Source: Agelaius tricolor
Lineage: Eukaryota; Chordata; Aves; Passeriformes; Icteridae
Assembly (NCBI GenBank): GCA_023055355.1
Contig: JALJCS010000001.1
Location: 93,791,381 to 93,855,380, forward strand
Length of the DNA stretch: 64,000 bases
Direction of reading: 5' to 3'
Numbering within the stretch: the first letter of the stretch is position 1; every line of letters begins with the position of its first letter. Under the pieces are notes generated by a model. That model had not been told where the DNA came from and did no database searches. It saw only the letters and a list, made by a program, of their open reading frames with translations. The position numbers and the translations under genes were made by a program. Below, in pieces: positions 46,742 to 58,998 of the stretch.

Positions 46742-47384
46742 ACTGTATGACTGTTTACCAAAAATAAGAGTAAAGGTCACTGCACCAGTATGACTGCCTA
46801 GGATGCATTATGCATTATCAGATTTCCTGAGAAAATGATTACTTAGAATTATGAGTCAATACTGAATTGCAGGTGAAATTGATCCTGGTCATCCTGATTC
46901 AAAACTGACTGCCTGTGTGACCCAATTTTCTCAAAGGTAGAAGACCAGCAGCCAAATTCAGCTCTATACTTATAAATTAGGCAATAGTTAATTTTTCTTT
47001 CTAAATCTTACCTATAGAATGGTTGCAGCCACATGCACCTAGATATGAAGCATGCTGCAGTAGCAATGATTCATACTTTCAAGTGTTAAGGAAGAACAAA
47101 ATAGAAAACCCAATTTTGTGATATGATAAATCCCCATGGATTTCTATCTATTTTAGCTGTCTCTAGCATGCTGGCTTGAGGACAATGAGACACAATCACA
47201 TCAGTGTTATCTTTTGTTTTTTGCATTTATATACTTTTTCAACCTGGGAGACACCCATGCCCACAAATACTCACTGCCCCCACATTCTCTCTGAAACCAT
47301 CAGAATTGCTTCTCCAGCACAAGTGTTGCCTTTTGGACAACAATGCAATGTGTCCTAAGTTCACACACAAAATTAAATGAACTG

Positions 47385-47614
47385 AGAGAGAGTTGGTTTA
47401 GATTAGATATATGGAAGGAATTCTTTACTGTGAGCCACTTGTGAGGCACTGGCACAGGCTGCTCAGAGAAGCTGTGGATTGCCCATCACTGGGAGTGTTC
47501 AAGGCCAGGTTAGAAGGGCTTTGAGCAACCTGGTCACTGGAAGGTGTCCCTGCACATGCAGAGGGGATGGAGTTAGATATCTTTAAGGTCCCTTCCAACC
47601 CAAGCCATTCTATG
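47385..47614 (+). mobile_element. CR1 LINE short 3' fragment
   Basis: CR1 3' motifs in order: GGAAGGAATTCTTTACTGTG, GGCACAGGCTGCTCAGAGAA, GGTCCCTTCCAACCCAAGCC and terminal ATTCTATG at 47607-47614. 5'-truncated. It is followed after 13 bases by a 16-bp tandem duplication. Confidence 0.92.
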
Positions 47615-47627
47615 TATATTCACCCCA

Positions 47628-47659
47628 TTGCTGGGAATTAAAATTGCTGGGAATTAAAA
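47628..47659. repeat. 16-bp tandem duplication next to a CR1 tail
   Basis: TTGCTGGGAATTAAAA occurs at 47628-47643 and again at 47644-47659, 13 bases after the CR1 tail. Confidence 0.95.
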
Positions 47660-48122
47660 TAATAAATATCTCATTGGCTCCAAACATATAAGACGTATTA
47701 TTTTTGGCTCATAGTCCATAGCATTAAATCACTTAATGGAATACTTGGAAGTCTGAGGAGACTTGTCAGATAGTAGAGGAGCTTACATGACAAATTTATT
47801 CTTACCTTGGCAGTAGCCAAACATGAATCTTTCAGGAAGAGTGTATGATACATACCACTCTTCTCATGACTATTTTTCTTGTCTTGAATAATTTGCATCT
47901 TAGGGAAATCCTGAACCAGAATCACTTTATGCATTTAATAACTTTCAATTAATTTCTAACCTTTGTTCCTATGCAGTCTGCTTCTAAAGCCACAAGAACA
48001 TCCACATCAGCCTATGTCAAGGAATTCTCTGTGGATGCTTGTAAGTGAGACAAAACTTGAACAAACATTACATTTACAGGATCTGGTGCCTTCTTGCTCT
48101 TTTGCTGTGGAGGAAAAAGGGG

Positions 48123-48154
48123 AATCAATCAATCAATCAATCAATCGATCAATC
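48123..48154 (+). repeat. AATC tetranucleotide microsatellite
   Basis: Six AATC units, one GATC, one AATC. A probable polymorphic locus. Confidence 0.95.
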
Positions 48155-48184
48155 CTTATTCATCCTGTCTATTACTTGGTCTAC

Positions 48185-48745
48185 TTATAAATCTCAGTAA
48201 ATCTCCCTTTGTCCAAACTAAAGAGTTGTAGCTTCTTTCTTTAGAGTGACACAAGGCCTTTGTTCATCTTGTTAACCTTATTTGAATCTTTCCTAGCCCT
48301 ACAGCTTTTCTAAGATATTCTTTAGAGGGATGTACATGAAGTATCAGGATAGGACACAATATCCAGGACTTAGGGAAGCATGGATTTATACAGAGACAGG
48401 ATGAAGTTCTCTGTTTTGCCTTTCTCAGAAGTCACTTCTGAACAAGGAGCTGTTGTTGCTGTGGAACGGTCACAGCCCCCAGGTTTTATTCCTGAATGAT
48501 GGTCAGAAGTTCAGAGGCTCTTAACTTCATCAGTAGAGTCAGGAGTGGTTTATGTGCATCTTTTGCCATATATGCATACACACATATACTTCATCATCAT
48601 TTGACACCTAGCTGATGATTTTCATAAAGCCTTTCTGCAATTCTTCTGAAAGTCCTGTCTTCCTCCAAATAATTTTGTACCATCAGCAGACATTGTTATT
48701 CTCAAAATTTGAAGGCACTGCTCTTCAGAATAGTTCACTCAATGC
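48185..48745 (-). mobile_element. Probable old CR1 (CR1-L/L3-like) remnant, reverse orientation
   Basis: Text such as GGATAGGACACAATATCCAG, GGATTTATACAGAGACAGGA and TTTTGTACCATCAGCAGACA resembles the reverse complement of old amniote CR1/L3 copies. Divergence is high and the borders are rough. Confidence 0.5.
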
Positions 48746-51700
48746 TGTGAGTTGTTTGAAAGACTATAATAATTTAACTATTAAGAGAAAGAAGATCTGA
48801 CACTGTCCTTATAGTAGAGTGTCCATATAGACAAGCACATAAATGTTGGACTGTACATATGTACACCATATATATAGTAACTGTGTTATTACCAAGCATT
48901 GATGTGAGCTCTCCTACTTTCCTAAAAGGTAAAATTGGAGGCAGATGCATTTCTGGAGGAGAAGAATCTTCTGCTATTATTTCATATGGGCTTTAAGAAG
49001 GAAATGCCTTCCCAGGAAACTGACAGCAGCCTCTCTGGCGTCACACCAGCTTGATATGTGCACATTTTCCTTGATTCAGTGACCTCTTATCACTCTGGTC
49101 TCACTTGAAAACATTTAATTGGCCTATAAACATCCATATGACTACAGAACAGGAATCTCTAGGAGTTTTATACAATGTGTTTTCTGGGAGAGGTTGGGTG
49201 AATTCCGTGTCACTGGCACTTTTGAGGACAGCTGACCTCTCTAACAGCCTTAAGAAAAGGAAACAGCAATAAAACCATTATCTTTCTACAAGGGTTCCAT
49301 TTCCTCCATCTTTCTTGAGCTATAAAGGCATTCATTTCTCAGCTAGAGAAACTAAAAGCTACCATTCAGACTGCCAGCTTTGGCTAGGCAGATACTGGGA
49401 AATACCAGGTCCACATTGAAACCTGCTCATCTTTTAAACAAGTTCTGAAACAATGTCTTTACCTTATGAGAATGCCATTGTAAAGTAGGATTTGACCCTA
49501 ATATCTGAAATAAATCTACATGAATAACAAATCCAGTTAATTTAAACATGCTTAGCCTACCTTGAAGCTCAAGTGATTGAGGGTAAGCATGTGCTTAAAC
49601 GCTTTTGTTGGTTATGTCTGATAAAATCAGCATCTTTTTGATGATAGCCATTTGAATAAATTAGCAAACTAATAGAGAGGCAGCTGCCCTGCCGTGAAAT
49701 GTTTTCTAACACTGAAACTAGGCCTGTTTTAAATTTGCCTCTGGTGACTGAGTTAGAGAGAAGGAAGTGTCTCTGAACTTATGCCTCAAACCTTGATGCA
49801 AAACAGGACTTCTGAGGAGCCCCCTCTCTAAAAACATATCCAAGGCATTATATTTAACTCAGGTACTCCTGTTCTTTGTTTCAAGAAACCTTGAGTAGCA
49901 TTTAAAGTGACTTTTTGGCAGGTGCTGCTCACTAGCTGAAGTAGGGGCAGAGTTTATCTTCATTTTAAACCAAGGACATTTTGTTAGAGTTATTATACTG
50001 CCTGGTTATATCTCAGCTGTTGCAAATGTGAATGCAAACATGTGCCTTCTGGAGCTATAACAAATATGAGACTAAAATATTAGCACAGAAAGTAAATAAC
50101 AGCTCAGCAGTTCTCCTCAGGCAGAAGATGGGATGACACAGGAACATATATCTTAACTCTTCAGCTTCTTATAAATCTAAAGAAGCAATAGATTTCTTTG
50201 AATACATATGCATAAATAAACCCAAAATGTCTCTTCATGTTGTTTAAGACAGAAAAGAAACAAACAAGCAAAACAACAAACAAATGGCTGGATAAGTAAA
50301 CTCTTTCACAATTTTTTAATAGCTCTAACCTGCCTCACAGTAACATGGGTCAGAGCCTTCTTCAGCACTTTGCCCACCATAGCAGGTGTGCTGCTTCTGG
50401 GACAGGTGACAGGTAAGGGATTGGTTAAAGTCATGTTTGGAAATGGACACGAATCTGGAGACATGAATAGCTTTTAAGCTGCCCAACACCAATTGTTTGC
50501 TTTCTTCATACTAAATTTTTTACAAGGGTAAATTGTCAATATTTTGTATGGGCACAGCTCAGGATGTAGAGATTCTAAAATATACCAGAAGTGACCTTGT
50601 ACAAGTTTGTGCCATTTTTCTCCAGCTCCCCCACTGAGGAGATGGTGTTTGTACAGTCACCCCTATCAGCAATGGGACAGGCACCACCTGTCATTTTAAA
50701 TACAGATAGATGTACCACTTATTATTGCTCAGCAAGTGAAAAATTATGCAAAGCACAGTTAGAAAATGTTCCTGGCTAGCAATGCCATCTCCAGAGTGGC
50801 ACTGAAAAGGAACTCCTCCTACAGCCCCCTCCCCCAGCTGAGAAGAGTGGTGTAGATGATAAAATTTAATGTAAGATGGAGCCCACTATCATATCAAAGT
50901 TTAGTCTGTCCTGTGTCATTGAAGATAAATGCCTAATTTTGTGATCAGCACTCTGTAAATACCATAGATTGGCAAGTGAAGGTTTAGATGGCAGATTAGA
51001 TATGTGGTGTACATCTTCAGATTTGGCTTTATGCATTTCACATATGATCAGATTAGCAAGGCCCAAGAAACTGAATCCCAAACTCTTTCATTTTATTTTG
51101 AAATATATAGGGGACAAACAGATCAGATGTCTTCTGTGAGAAACATTGGACTAATGTATTGAATTTCCCCTGTGACAAAATTAACGTGCCTAAACTTCCC
51201 TTGCTGTTTGCCATAGGAAAACTTCTCTACTAATATAAATATCTGTCTACTCAGACTGGGGAAAAGGAACAAAGCAGTTCTGTCTCAAAATCTGGATTTT
51301 CTAAGAGCTCAGAATACTTAAAACCAGAAAATTCTCTGGTATTACAAACAATGGATACTTAATCTGTCAAACCTTCACCTGACCAGCAGCACTGAAAGGC
51401 ACGAGTTTGCCTGCCTTCAGGCAATTATTTCTTTAGAAACAGGTTGGTCTGACAAAACTGGGTAGAAAGAAAAGATGTTGAGTCATACTGTAAATTGTAA
51501 ATGAATTTCTTTTTCTATCTCCATGTTAGAGGTTCAGCTGTCCCTAAGGCACCTTAGGGAGTGAGACAGCCTTCTGAGAACCATGGAGTCCAACAGGGGT
51601 AAAGAAAAAAGATTGAAAACCTTTCCAGAGAGCATGTATGGTTTTGAGCAAACAGTTATGTGAGATTAAGGGTAAGGAAATGGATTTCAAATGCTGAAAC

Positions 51701-54700
51701 CCAGAGAAGGATAGCCACAGTCTCTCTGTAGAAATAACTAAGCTGCTGAGAGAGTAGAAGATTCTGAAAACGGAAAATGTTAAATAGTACAGGTTAAAAA
51801 TAGAAGGGAGGGAAAGGAGGGAAAGATCAATCTGAGCACATTTAATAAGAACAGATTATGACAGGATAAAAGCAAATAGTTGTATAAAGATGTGAATTGC
51901 TGAGTCAAAGGTGGCCACAAGACACAGGCACTTCCATGCTCTTCAGGGGCAGTTTGAAAGACATTCAGACCTTCTTCTGGACCTGTTCCTGTATGTAGTT
52001 AATGGCTTAGTACTGAAACTTCAGTGTTGCAAGATCAACTGATGCTTACTCTGGCATTTATGTTATTTCTGTCACTCTGAAAAACAGCTCTGAGATTTTT
52101 AGAACCATGCACATTTGCAAAAATCATATTTTTGAAAGAGAAGTCTGGCTCCATTTGTCTCATAAAAATCTGCACTTAACCACTTTTTTAAAAAACATTA
52201 TTATTCTAAGGTCAGTGGAAACTCCATTAAAGTATTTCAGGAAATCATCAGATCATTAGAGCAATGGAAACTGAAATGTATGCAATGTGCTGATTTCAAA
52301 CACATTATAAAACTGGGTAAGAAATCAAGTGTGCAACATTCTCCTTTGGGACCCACACAGTTCCAGTATGATTTTGTCATGCTACATGCCAGTGACTGCT
52401 CCTAGCTCACAGTGGCTACTGGAAGGTATTTGTCCTTCAGAGGTGCATCCATTGTCACCTCTCAAACCAGCCTTTGAAACAAAGCAGACATACCTTTTTC
52501 TCCCTTAGCTACCTGGGGAAACGTATGCAGGAGGAGTTTTGTCCTCAGGAATGTGTCTGATACCTCAATCTCCCACCTTGAAGGTGGGACCTTTGAGTCT
52601 TGCCATTGTGCATTGAAATTGTGCTCAGAAAGGCAGGGTTTGAAAACCATGAGTCAGATCAGTTTAACTGCAAAGCTTGTTGAATTCATTAAAAGAAACA
52701 AAAGACCAAGAGAAGCACGTGTCTGCAGTGGGCTCAACAGTCCCTTCACCCTCCCCAGTTCCTGTGACAGGATGGTGGGAGCTCTGTGATAACCTTGTGA
52801 GAGGTCACATCCAAATTCAGATAGACCAAAGTATTTATACCCCCAGGACCTGTTTCCCTTTATAGCTCAGATCCAACAGTGCAGATCCTTCTGACCCAGA
52901 CCTCTCCCCTTTTCCTCCCTCCTCCTGCCTCATATGCTTCTGGTTCTTTCAAGCAGGGAGGGCCCTAGAATTTCCTTCCACTAAGTCAGTACTTGGTGCC
53001 ATCTCTTGCAGAGATGAACTTCTCTTTTGGACAGGGCAGAAGGATTTCTCCATGCCCAGTTTACAGCTATTCCCATAGTGGGCCAGGATTTACCAAGTTC
53101 TCAGCTCAGCATGAAGCAGAACTGATCTGGGAAATGCCCAAATCCCATTATATAAATGTTTCATGCTAGAACTCCTCCTCTGAACCCACACCAAGTACCC
53201 TGCCCATCATGTGTCACACAATTTCATAAGTGTGAACAAATGACACAGCTCATCATTGATCTCATTTGAGACTGGAGCTGGCAGCAGCCACACATGTTGT
53301 GGGGACAGGACTTTGGAGGGGACCTCAGCCCAGTCCCCAGCCCAGTGTTTGGAGAGGCTTTTGGGACAAGCTGTACTGAGCTGGCCCAACAGGGCCCATC
53401 CTGTGGCAGGAGGCCACCCCTTCAGAGCTCCATGCTCCTGCCCAGTCCCCACACTTCTGCAAGCAGAGTTTGGAAAGGGCAGCACTCACCTTTGCTCTGC
53501 TGTCATGCTAACATCACTATACTAATAAACTATAAACTGTGACCAAGAACGGATTTGTTTTTCAGAACAAATGTTGGAATGGAACACCCAGTAGAAAACA
53601 AACCTGTGAAAATTTAAATTTCACACGTTTTCTCTTGAGTAACTATGGACATGGGATATCTGGTTTATTGTAACTATGGGTATCACCTTTAAATCCCAAA
53701 AACCTGGGGCAAAAATGAAGTCAAAACACATAGAGGGAAAAGTAATTCTGGTTTTGTTTGTAATGTCAAAACAAGACATCACTTGAAAAACTTCTAAAGT
53801 TAAAACAAATAATATAGAATGTATTTAAAAAGAGCATGCAGAACAGCTAAAAATATTTATTTTTGGAAGAACCACTCCCAGTCCCAATTCATGTGTCCAC
53901 AGCAAGTAATATGGTTTGAAAAAAAAGCAAGCAGAGTTGTTGTATTAGCTGGCCTTCCTCACCTTCTGTTTGACTTTGTGTTTCAGTGTGACCAGAGGAT
54001 TAGCAGACTGTTAATACAGCCTCAGAAAACACACATCTTGACCCAAAATGTCATTTTAGGCAGCAAGATAACAGAAAAATAACAGTAGATGATAGAAAGT
54101 CCATTAAATAATTATAGCAGGAGAGAAAGAAGTCTCTGGAATATCAAACCTTCTGAAAAATGAACATTTTGGTAAGGATAAGGGTGAGATTAAGTGTGAG
54201 GCCTTGGTGCATTTTGTTACATGTTAAATCATGACACAGAAATCTCAACAGATGAAGGCATTCAGAAGAAGCGAAGAACTAAGGAAGAAAACTGGCAAGC
54301 AAATAAAATTATTGGGGAAAAATTATTACTACTGGTTATTTGTTTTCCCTGTTATTGTTTATTAAGAAATTAGCACTTCACTGCCTGAGCCAAGAGCTTA
54401 CTATGGAAGTGTTAATCTCAAAGAAGAGAAAATAGAGGAAGGTGGGAAGATTTTTTCCCCCCTTTAATTTTCTTTTCCAACACCAAAATAATTTCTTTGC
54501 TTCAAATAAGCATTGCTATCACTGATGTTCACATGAAGCCACACAAGTGGTTGGGTTTGGATGTGCCTTAGCTGAACACAGCTGATACTGTGGTCTAAAA
54601 CTGCTAAAAGAAACAATGATATATGATGACACATCAAAATGGGCATTAATTTGCTTCAGAAACAAATGTTTTCTTCTAACCTTTTTTTTCCTGCCTTCTG

Positions 54701-56008
54701 TTTTGTTTGCTTGTTTGTCACTGGATGTTTGAGCAGGTAAAACAACTGGACCTTGACCTTCTTTGGATTCATCACAAAACAAATTAAGACAAGAAGTAAA
54801 CAAGCTCCAGCAAATTACAGGTGCATCCTTGCTTATTGCTCTCAAAGCCCAGAAGATTTCTAAATGTGAAAGAAGGAAGGTGGATTAAACCTGACACACA
54901 AACATCATTATTTCTAAGACAGTTGCTGGGATATGGCCTCGTGTATCTGTATCATGCAGCAGGTACTATTTATGATAGTAGACATAATAAGAGCAGTGCT
55001 GAGAGGAAAATACTTCCCTGTTTGTAGAGTGAAGCTTTGCTCTGCCACCCTATTTCCAACTCCCTATTTCCTGTTTTCTGGAAAAATAGGAAAAAATTGG
55101 ACAAATCCAGGTAGACTTTTGAGTCCTTAAATGCACAGCTAGATTAGCTGGTAATTCTCTGCAAGAACCCAGTGACTTTTGATCTGACTATCACCTCATG
55201 AGTATGTTACTTATTTTCACACTAACCATCTTAAAGGTAAGCCAAACCACCCAGATGTAATTGCAAAATCCAAGGACAGAGAATCATATTCAGGTTGACT
55301 TCACAGATAGAAAACAACTGATAAGCCATCCATATAACAGCTGACTGCAGTTAACCTTTAATTGGGATCCAGCAGCAACATGTGCTTGTTAATATGCTAC
55401 TTTAAAGGCAAAAAAATAACACAGTCCTGTCTTGTTTATGGAAAAAGTAAAATTAATGGAAAACGTTAATCTCTGGTCTAACATGACCATATTTACCCTG
55501 TGATGCCACAGTGCAGTGAGTATTATTCAACACTGACTCTCAAGTTGGACTGCTTTGCCTTTACTTTACACTGTGAAACCAGTGCTTTAGTGTTCACTTA
55601 GCAGACATAAAAGTTGGTTTTAAAAAAAGAAATCATTTACACCTACACGTATTTAAACACCAACAGGCACTTCTCTCCAGTGTTACATAACTCTAACACT
55701 AATTTCCCCATTTATCTTCACAGGAGATATAGGGTAGGAAAAAAGGTAAACTGTGTAACCTCACTTAAATTTATTAACAGAGTCCTTTGCACCTTCATCC
55801 CTGTGTTCCACTGCATGTAGATATTCCAGGCAGTTTGAATCATTAGTACAGGATTAGAACTAGAAACACAGAACAGGCTTGCAATGGCCTCTCCTTGGAC
55901 ACAGAGATGAAATCTGTATCTCACTGCAGCAGAGACAGTGGCCAGGGGGACCACCTGTGGTAAAGCAAGAACTTGAATGAGAAACATGCCCTGGAGAAGA
56001 TGAGGGGC

Positions 56009-56592
56009 TGTGCTGGGTTTGGCTGGGGTGGAGTTGGCTTTTCCCAAGTGCCTTGTAGGGGGCTGTGTTTTGGACTTGTGCTGAATGCAGGGTTGATGAT
56101 ACAGAGATGTTTCTGTTATTGCTGAGCAGGGCTTACACAGAGCCAAGCCCTTTTCACTCTTGTACTGCCATGCTGGGGAGGAGACTGGGGGAGCCCAGCA
56201 GGTTTGGAGGAGCTGGGACAGGTGGCCCCAACGGATCAAAGGGACACTCAGGACCATGTGAGTTCATGCTCAGTGTACAAGATGGGGAGGAGAAAGGGGC
56301 AGGGGGGATGTTTGTAGTGATGGTGTTTGTCTACCCAAGTCACCACCAGGTATGAGGGGGCCCTTCTCTCCTGGAGACTGCTGAACACCTGCCTGCCCAT
56401 GGAAGCACTGAATTCATTCCTTGCTTTACTTTGCTTGTCTGAGTAGCTTTTACTTTCCCCATCAAACTGTATTTATCTCAACCCACGAGTTTTATACCTT
56501 TTACCCTTCCAATTCTCTCCCTTATCCTGCAGGTGGGGGAATGAGCAAGTGGCTGCTTGGGGCTTGGCCTCTGCCTGGGGTTGAACCAGGCA
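56009..56592 (+). mobile_element. Solo LTR of a bird ERVL-type endogenous retrovirus
   Basis: The block starts TGTGCTGGGTTTGGCTGGGG and ends near TTGAACCAGGCA, giving TG...CA termini over about 584 bases. Inner landmarks typical of this LTR family are GGGGCTGTGTTTTGGACTTG, TTATTGCTGAGCAGGGCTTA, ACACCTGCCTGCCCATGGAA and ATCTCAACCCACGAGTTTTA. No internal gag, pol or env sequence flanks it, so it is a solo LTR. The site where related copies carry ATTAAA reads ATCAAA (56461-56466). No clear target-site duplication was found at the presumed borders (GGGGC versus GGTGT). Confidence 0.85.
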
Positions 56593-58159
56593 GGTGTAAA
56601 GGTAATAGAAGCTGCCAAGCCAATGGATTTATATTAAAGAAAGCCAGGAGCCAGAGGGATTTGCATGCAGATACTCTTTGTGGCATGGATGGAGCAATTG
56701 GACAGGAAGAGAATGGAACTGAAGACTTAAAAGTAGAACTGAACTAGTCAGCACCTCAAAGGGAGAGTAGAGTTCACAGACAACTGGAGAAGAGCCCAGG
56801 GCCTCCAAAGGTAGTAGAAATATACCACAAAAGTATAGTAAAGCCTAATTCTCAGTGCCCTTTTGAACTGTGCAGAGGCACAGTTAGATCACTGAGATCA
56901 ATCAAAGAGATGACTGTTGACTGTTAAATAATGATCTCTTAGATGCCAGTGTACAGGAGCCATTCTCTTCTGACACCTACACCAAACTGCTTAAAAAGGG
57001 TGATGGAAACATTGCTGGAGTCAATGTCCACAGCACACAGCTCTGTTTTCTTTCCAGAAAATTCATTGGTTAGCTGGTCTGACCAGAGGGAAGAGATAAA
57101 ACGACTTGTGGAGTTGATCCCTGGGCTTTCAGACCACACTTTGATTCAAGAAGCAAGAGACAGTCCCAGTGCATGGGCTGGCTGGGACAGTGGGAGACCC
57201 TCACACAGCTCTGCAACAGGGAGACTTCTGGGTTCTCACTGTAGAAACCCAGGATACCAATGTTTTTTTCTTCAAACAGTTCATTAAAATCAGCAGTTGT
57301 TTGATTTGCAGCCTCTGTGGGGAGTGCAGGCTGCACCTCACTCCCGGCTGGCACAAGCTCAGCAGATTGACTGGCGGTCCCAAATCTCACAGCCTGATCA
57401 CCAACCTCATTCAACAAAGCTAAAAGAGAGATAATAGTTGGAAAGGAAGCAGCTGACCCAGGGGCAAGAGGCATTCATTTTTCCCACCCTTTAGACCAAC
57501 ACCAGCCTGCCCAAAGTCTTTTTATCGGGTGAAATTTCATCTGTTGCAGAGGAGTTCTGAAAGAGATGACTCACTGAGAAAGATAAGGTTCTCAATGAGG
57601 CCATAAATAACAAATCTAGACAGCAATGTCACCCCTACATTTTAGGTCATTGAATGTGAACATAATGAAGTGCAGTGTGCAGCTGCTGAAGCTGAAGCTC
57701 AGAGAGGACACAGTTTTTCACACAACCTGGTGGTAGATTTGAGACTCAAACCCATTTTTCCTATCTATTTGCCTGGCACCGTGCCAGCCAGGGCCATTTG
57801 GACTCCTGGGCTGAGCCCCAGATTAAATAAATTCTTATTCTTTCTGGCATTGTAGGACAGATCTCTCCTACTGAAGCTTTATGCATTTGGGAGCCCATTC
57901 ATGTGCTGACAAGCCTGCAGTGGCCCAGCCTCTGAAATGCAAACAGAAACACTTTTGGGGCACAACTCCAAGGCCTGCAACACTTGCCAGAGCAGCACAC
58001 ACCTCCTCCTTTTTATTCCTCTCAGGTAATAAGCTTAAATTCCAAGTACCCCTCAGGAGGTTTCACCAGGCAGCTCTTTACAGTGCTGTGGACTCCTGAC
58101 CTGTTAGCAATTGGCCCTAGCAGGAACAGACCACTTTGTGGTTTAGTCACATCCTCAGT

Positions 58160-58998
58160 CAAACCTCTCTGCCAAAAGGGCTCTGCAGAGGGATCTGGAC
58201 AGGCTGGATCAACGGGTCAAAGCCATCTGTAAGATTCAGCAAAGCCAAGTGCCAGGTCCTGCATTTGGGTGACAACAACCCCCTGCAGCACTACAGGCTG
58301 GAGGAAGAGCGCCTGGAAAGCTGCCCAGAGGAAAAGGACCTGATGGTGCTCGTTGACAGCAGATGAACATGAGCCAGCTGTGTCCAGCTGGCCAAGAAGG
58401 CCAATGGCATTCTGGAACGTATCAGAAATGGTGTGGCCAGCAGGACCAGGGCAGTGACTTTTCCTCTGTACTGGGCCCTGGTGAGGACACACCTCAAGTG
58501 CTGTGTCCAGTTCAGGGCCCCTCACCACAGGAGAGACACTGGGGGGCTGGCATGTGTCCAGAGAACAGCAACAAACTGGTGAAGGGGCTGAAGGACAAGT
58601 CTGATACTGAGCAGCTGAGGGAACTGGGGGCATTTAGCCTGAAGACAAGGAGGGCTGGAGGACGCCTTTTATCAGCCTACAGCTCTACAGGTTCCTGAAA
58701 GGAGGTTGTAGCCAGGTGGGGATCAGTCTCTTATCCCATGTAACAAGTGACAGGATGAAAGGAAATGCATTTAAGTTGTGCTGAGCTAGTTTAGGGGAAA
58801 ATTGCTTCAGTGAAAGGGTGGTCAGACATTAGAATCAGTTGCCTAGGCAAGTGATGGAATCACCATTCCTGGAAGTGTTTAACAGGCCTGCAGAGGTGGC
58901 ATTTAGGGACATGGCTTAGTGGTGGACCTCACATTGCTGGGTTACCAGCTGGGAGTCTGATCATCTTATACGTCTTTTCCAACTTTAATAATTCTATG
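58160..58998 (+). mobile_element. CR1 LINE 3' fragment (about 840 bp)
   Basis: The longest CR1 in the window. It includes GGGATCTGGACAGGCTGGAT, AAGTGCCAGGTCCTGCATTT, CTGGGCCCTGGTGAGGACAC and CTGTGTCCAGTTCAGGGCCC, and ends TTTAATAATTCTATG. Several indels and stops break the 3' end of ORF2. Open frames on both strands in this block are repeat artefacts. Confidence 0.93.

Noticed and set aside
54681..54790. Possible Lys-rich minus-strand exon (EGQGPVVLPAQTSSDKQANK region) near a GTTAGA donor
   Set aside because: No convincing acceptor with pyrimidine tract and no family match; probably chance.
55718..56257. 179-codon minus-strand frame
   Set aside because: About half of it is the antisense of the solo LTR; the rest has no similarity.
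58217..58698. Frames of 111-138 codons at 58.2-58.7 kb
   Set aside because: They are entirely inside a CR1 fragment and are repeat-derived.
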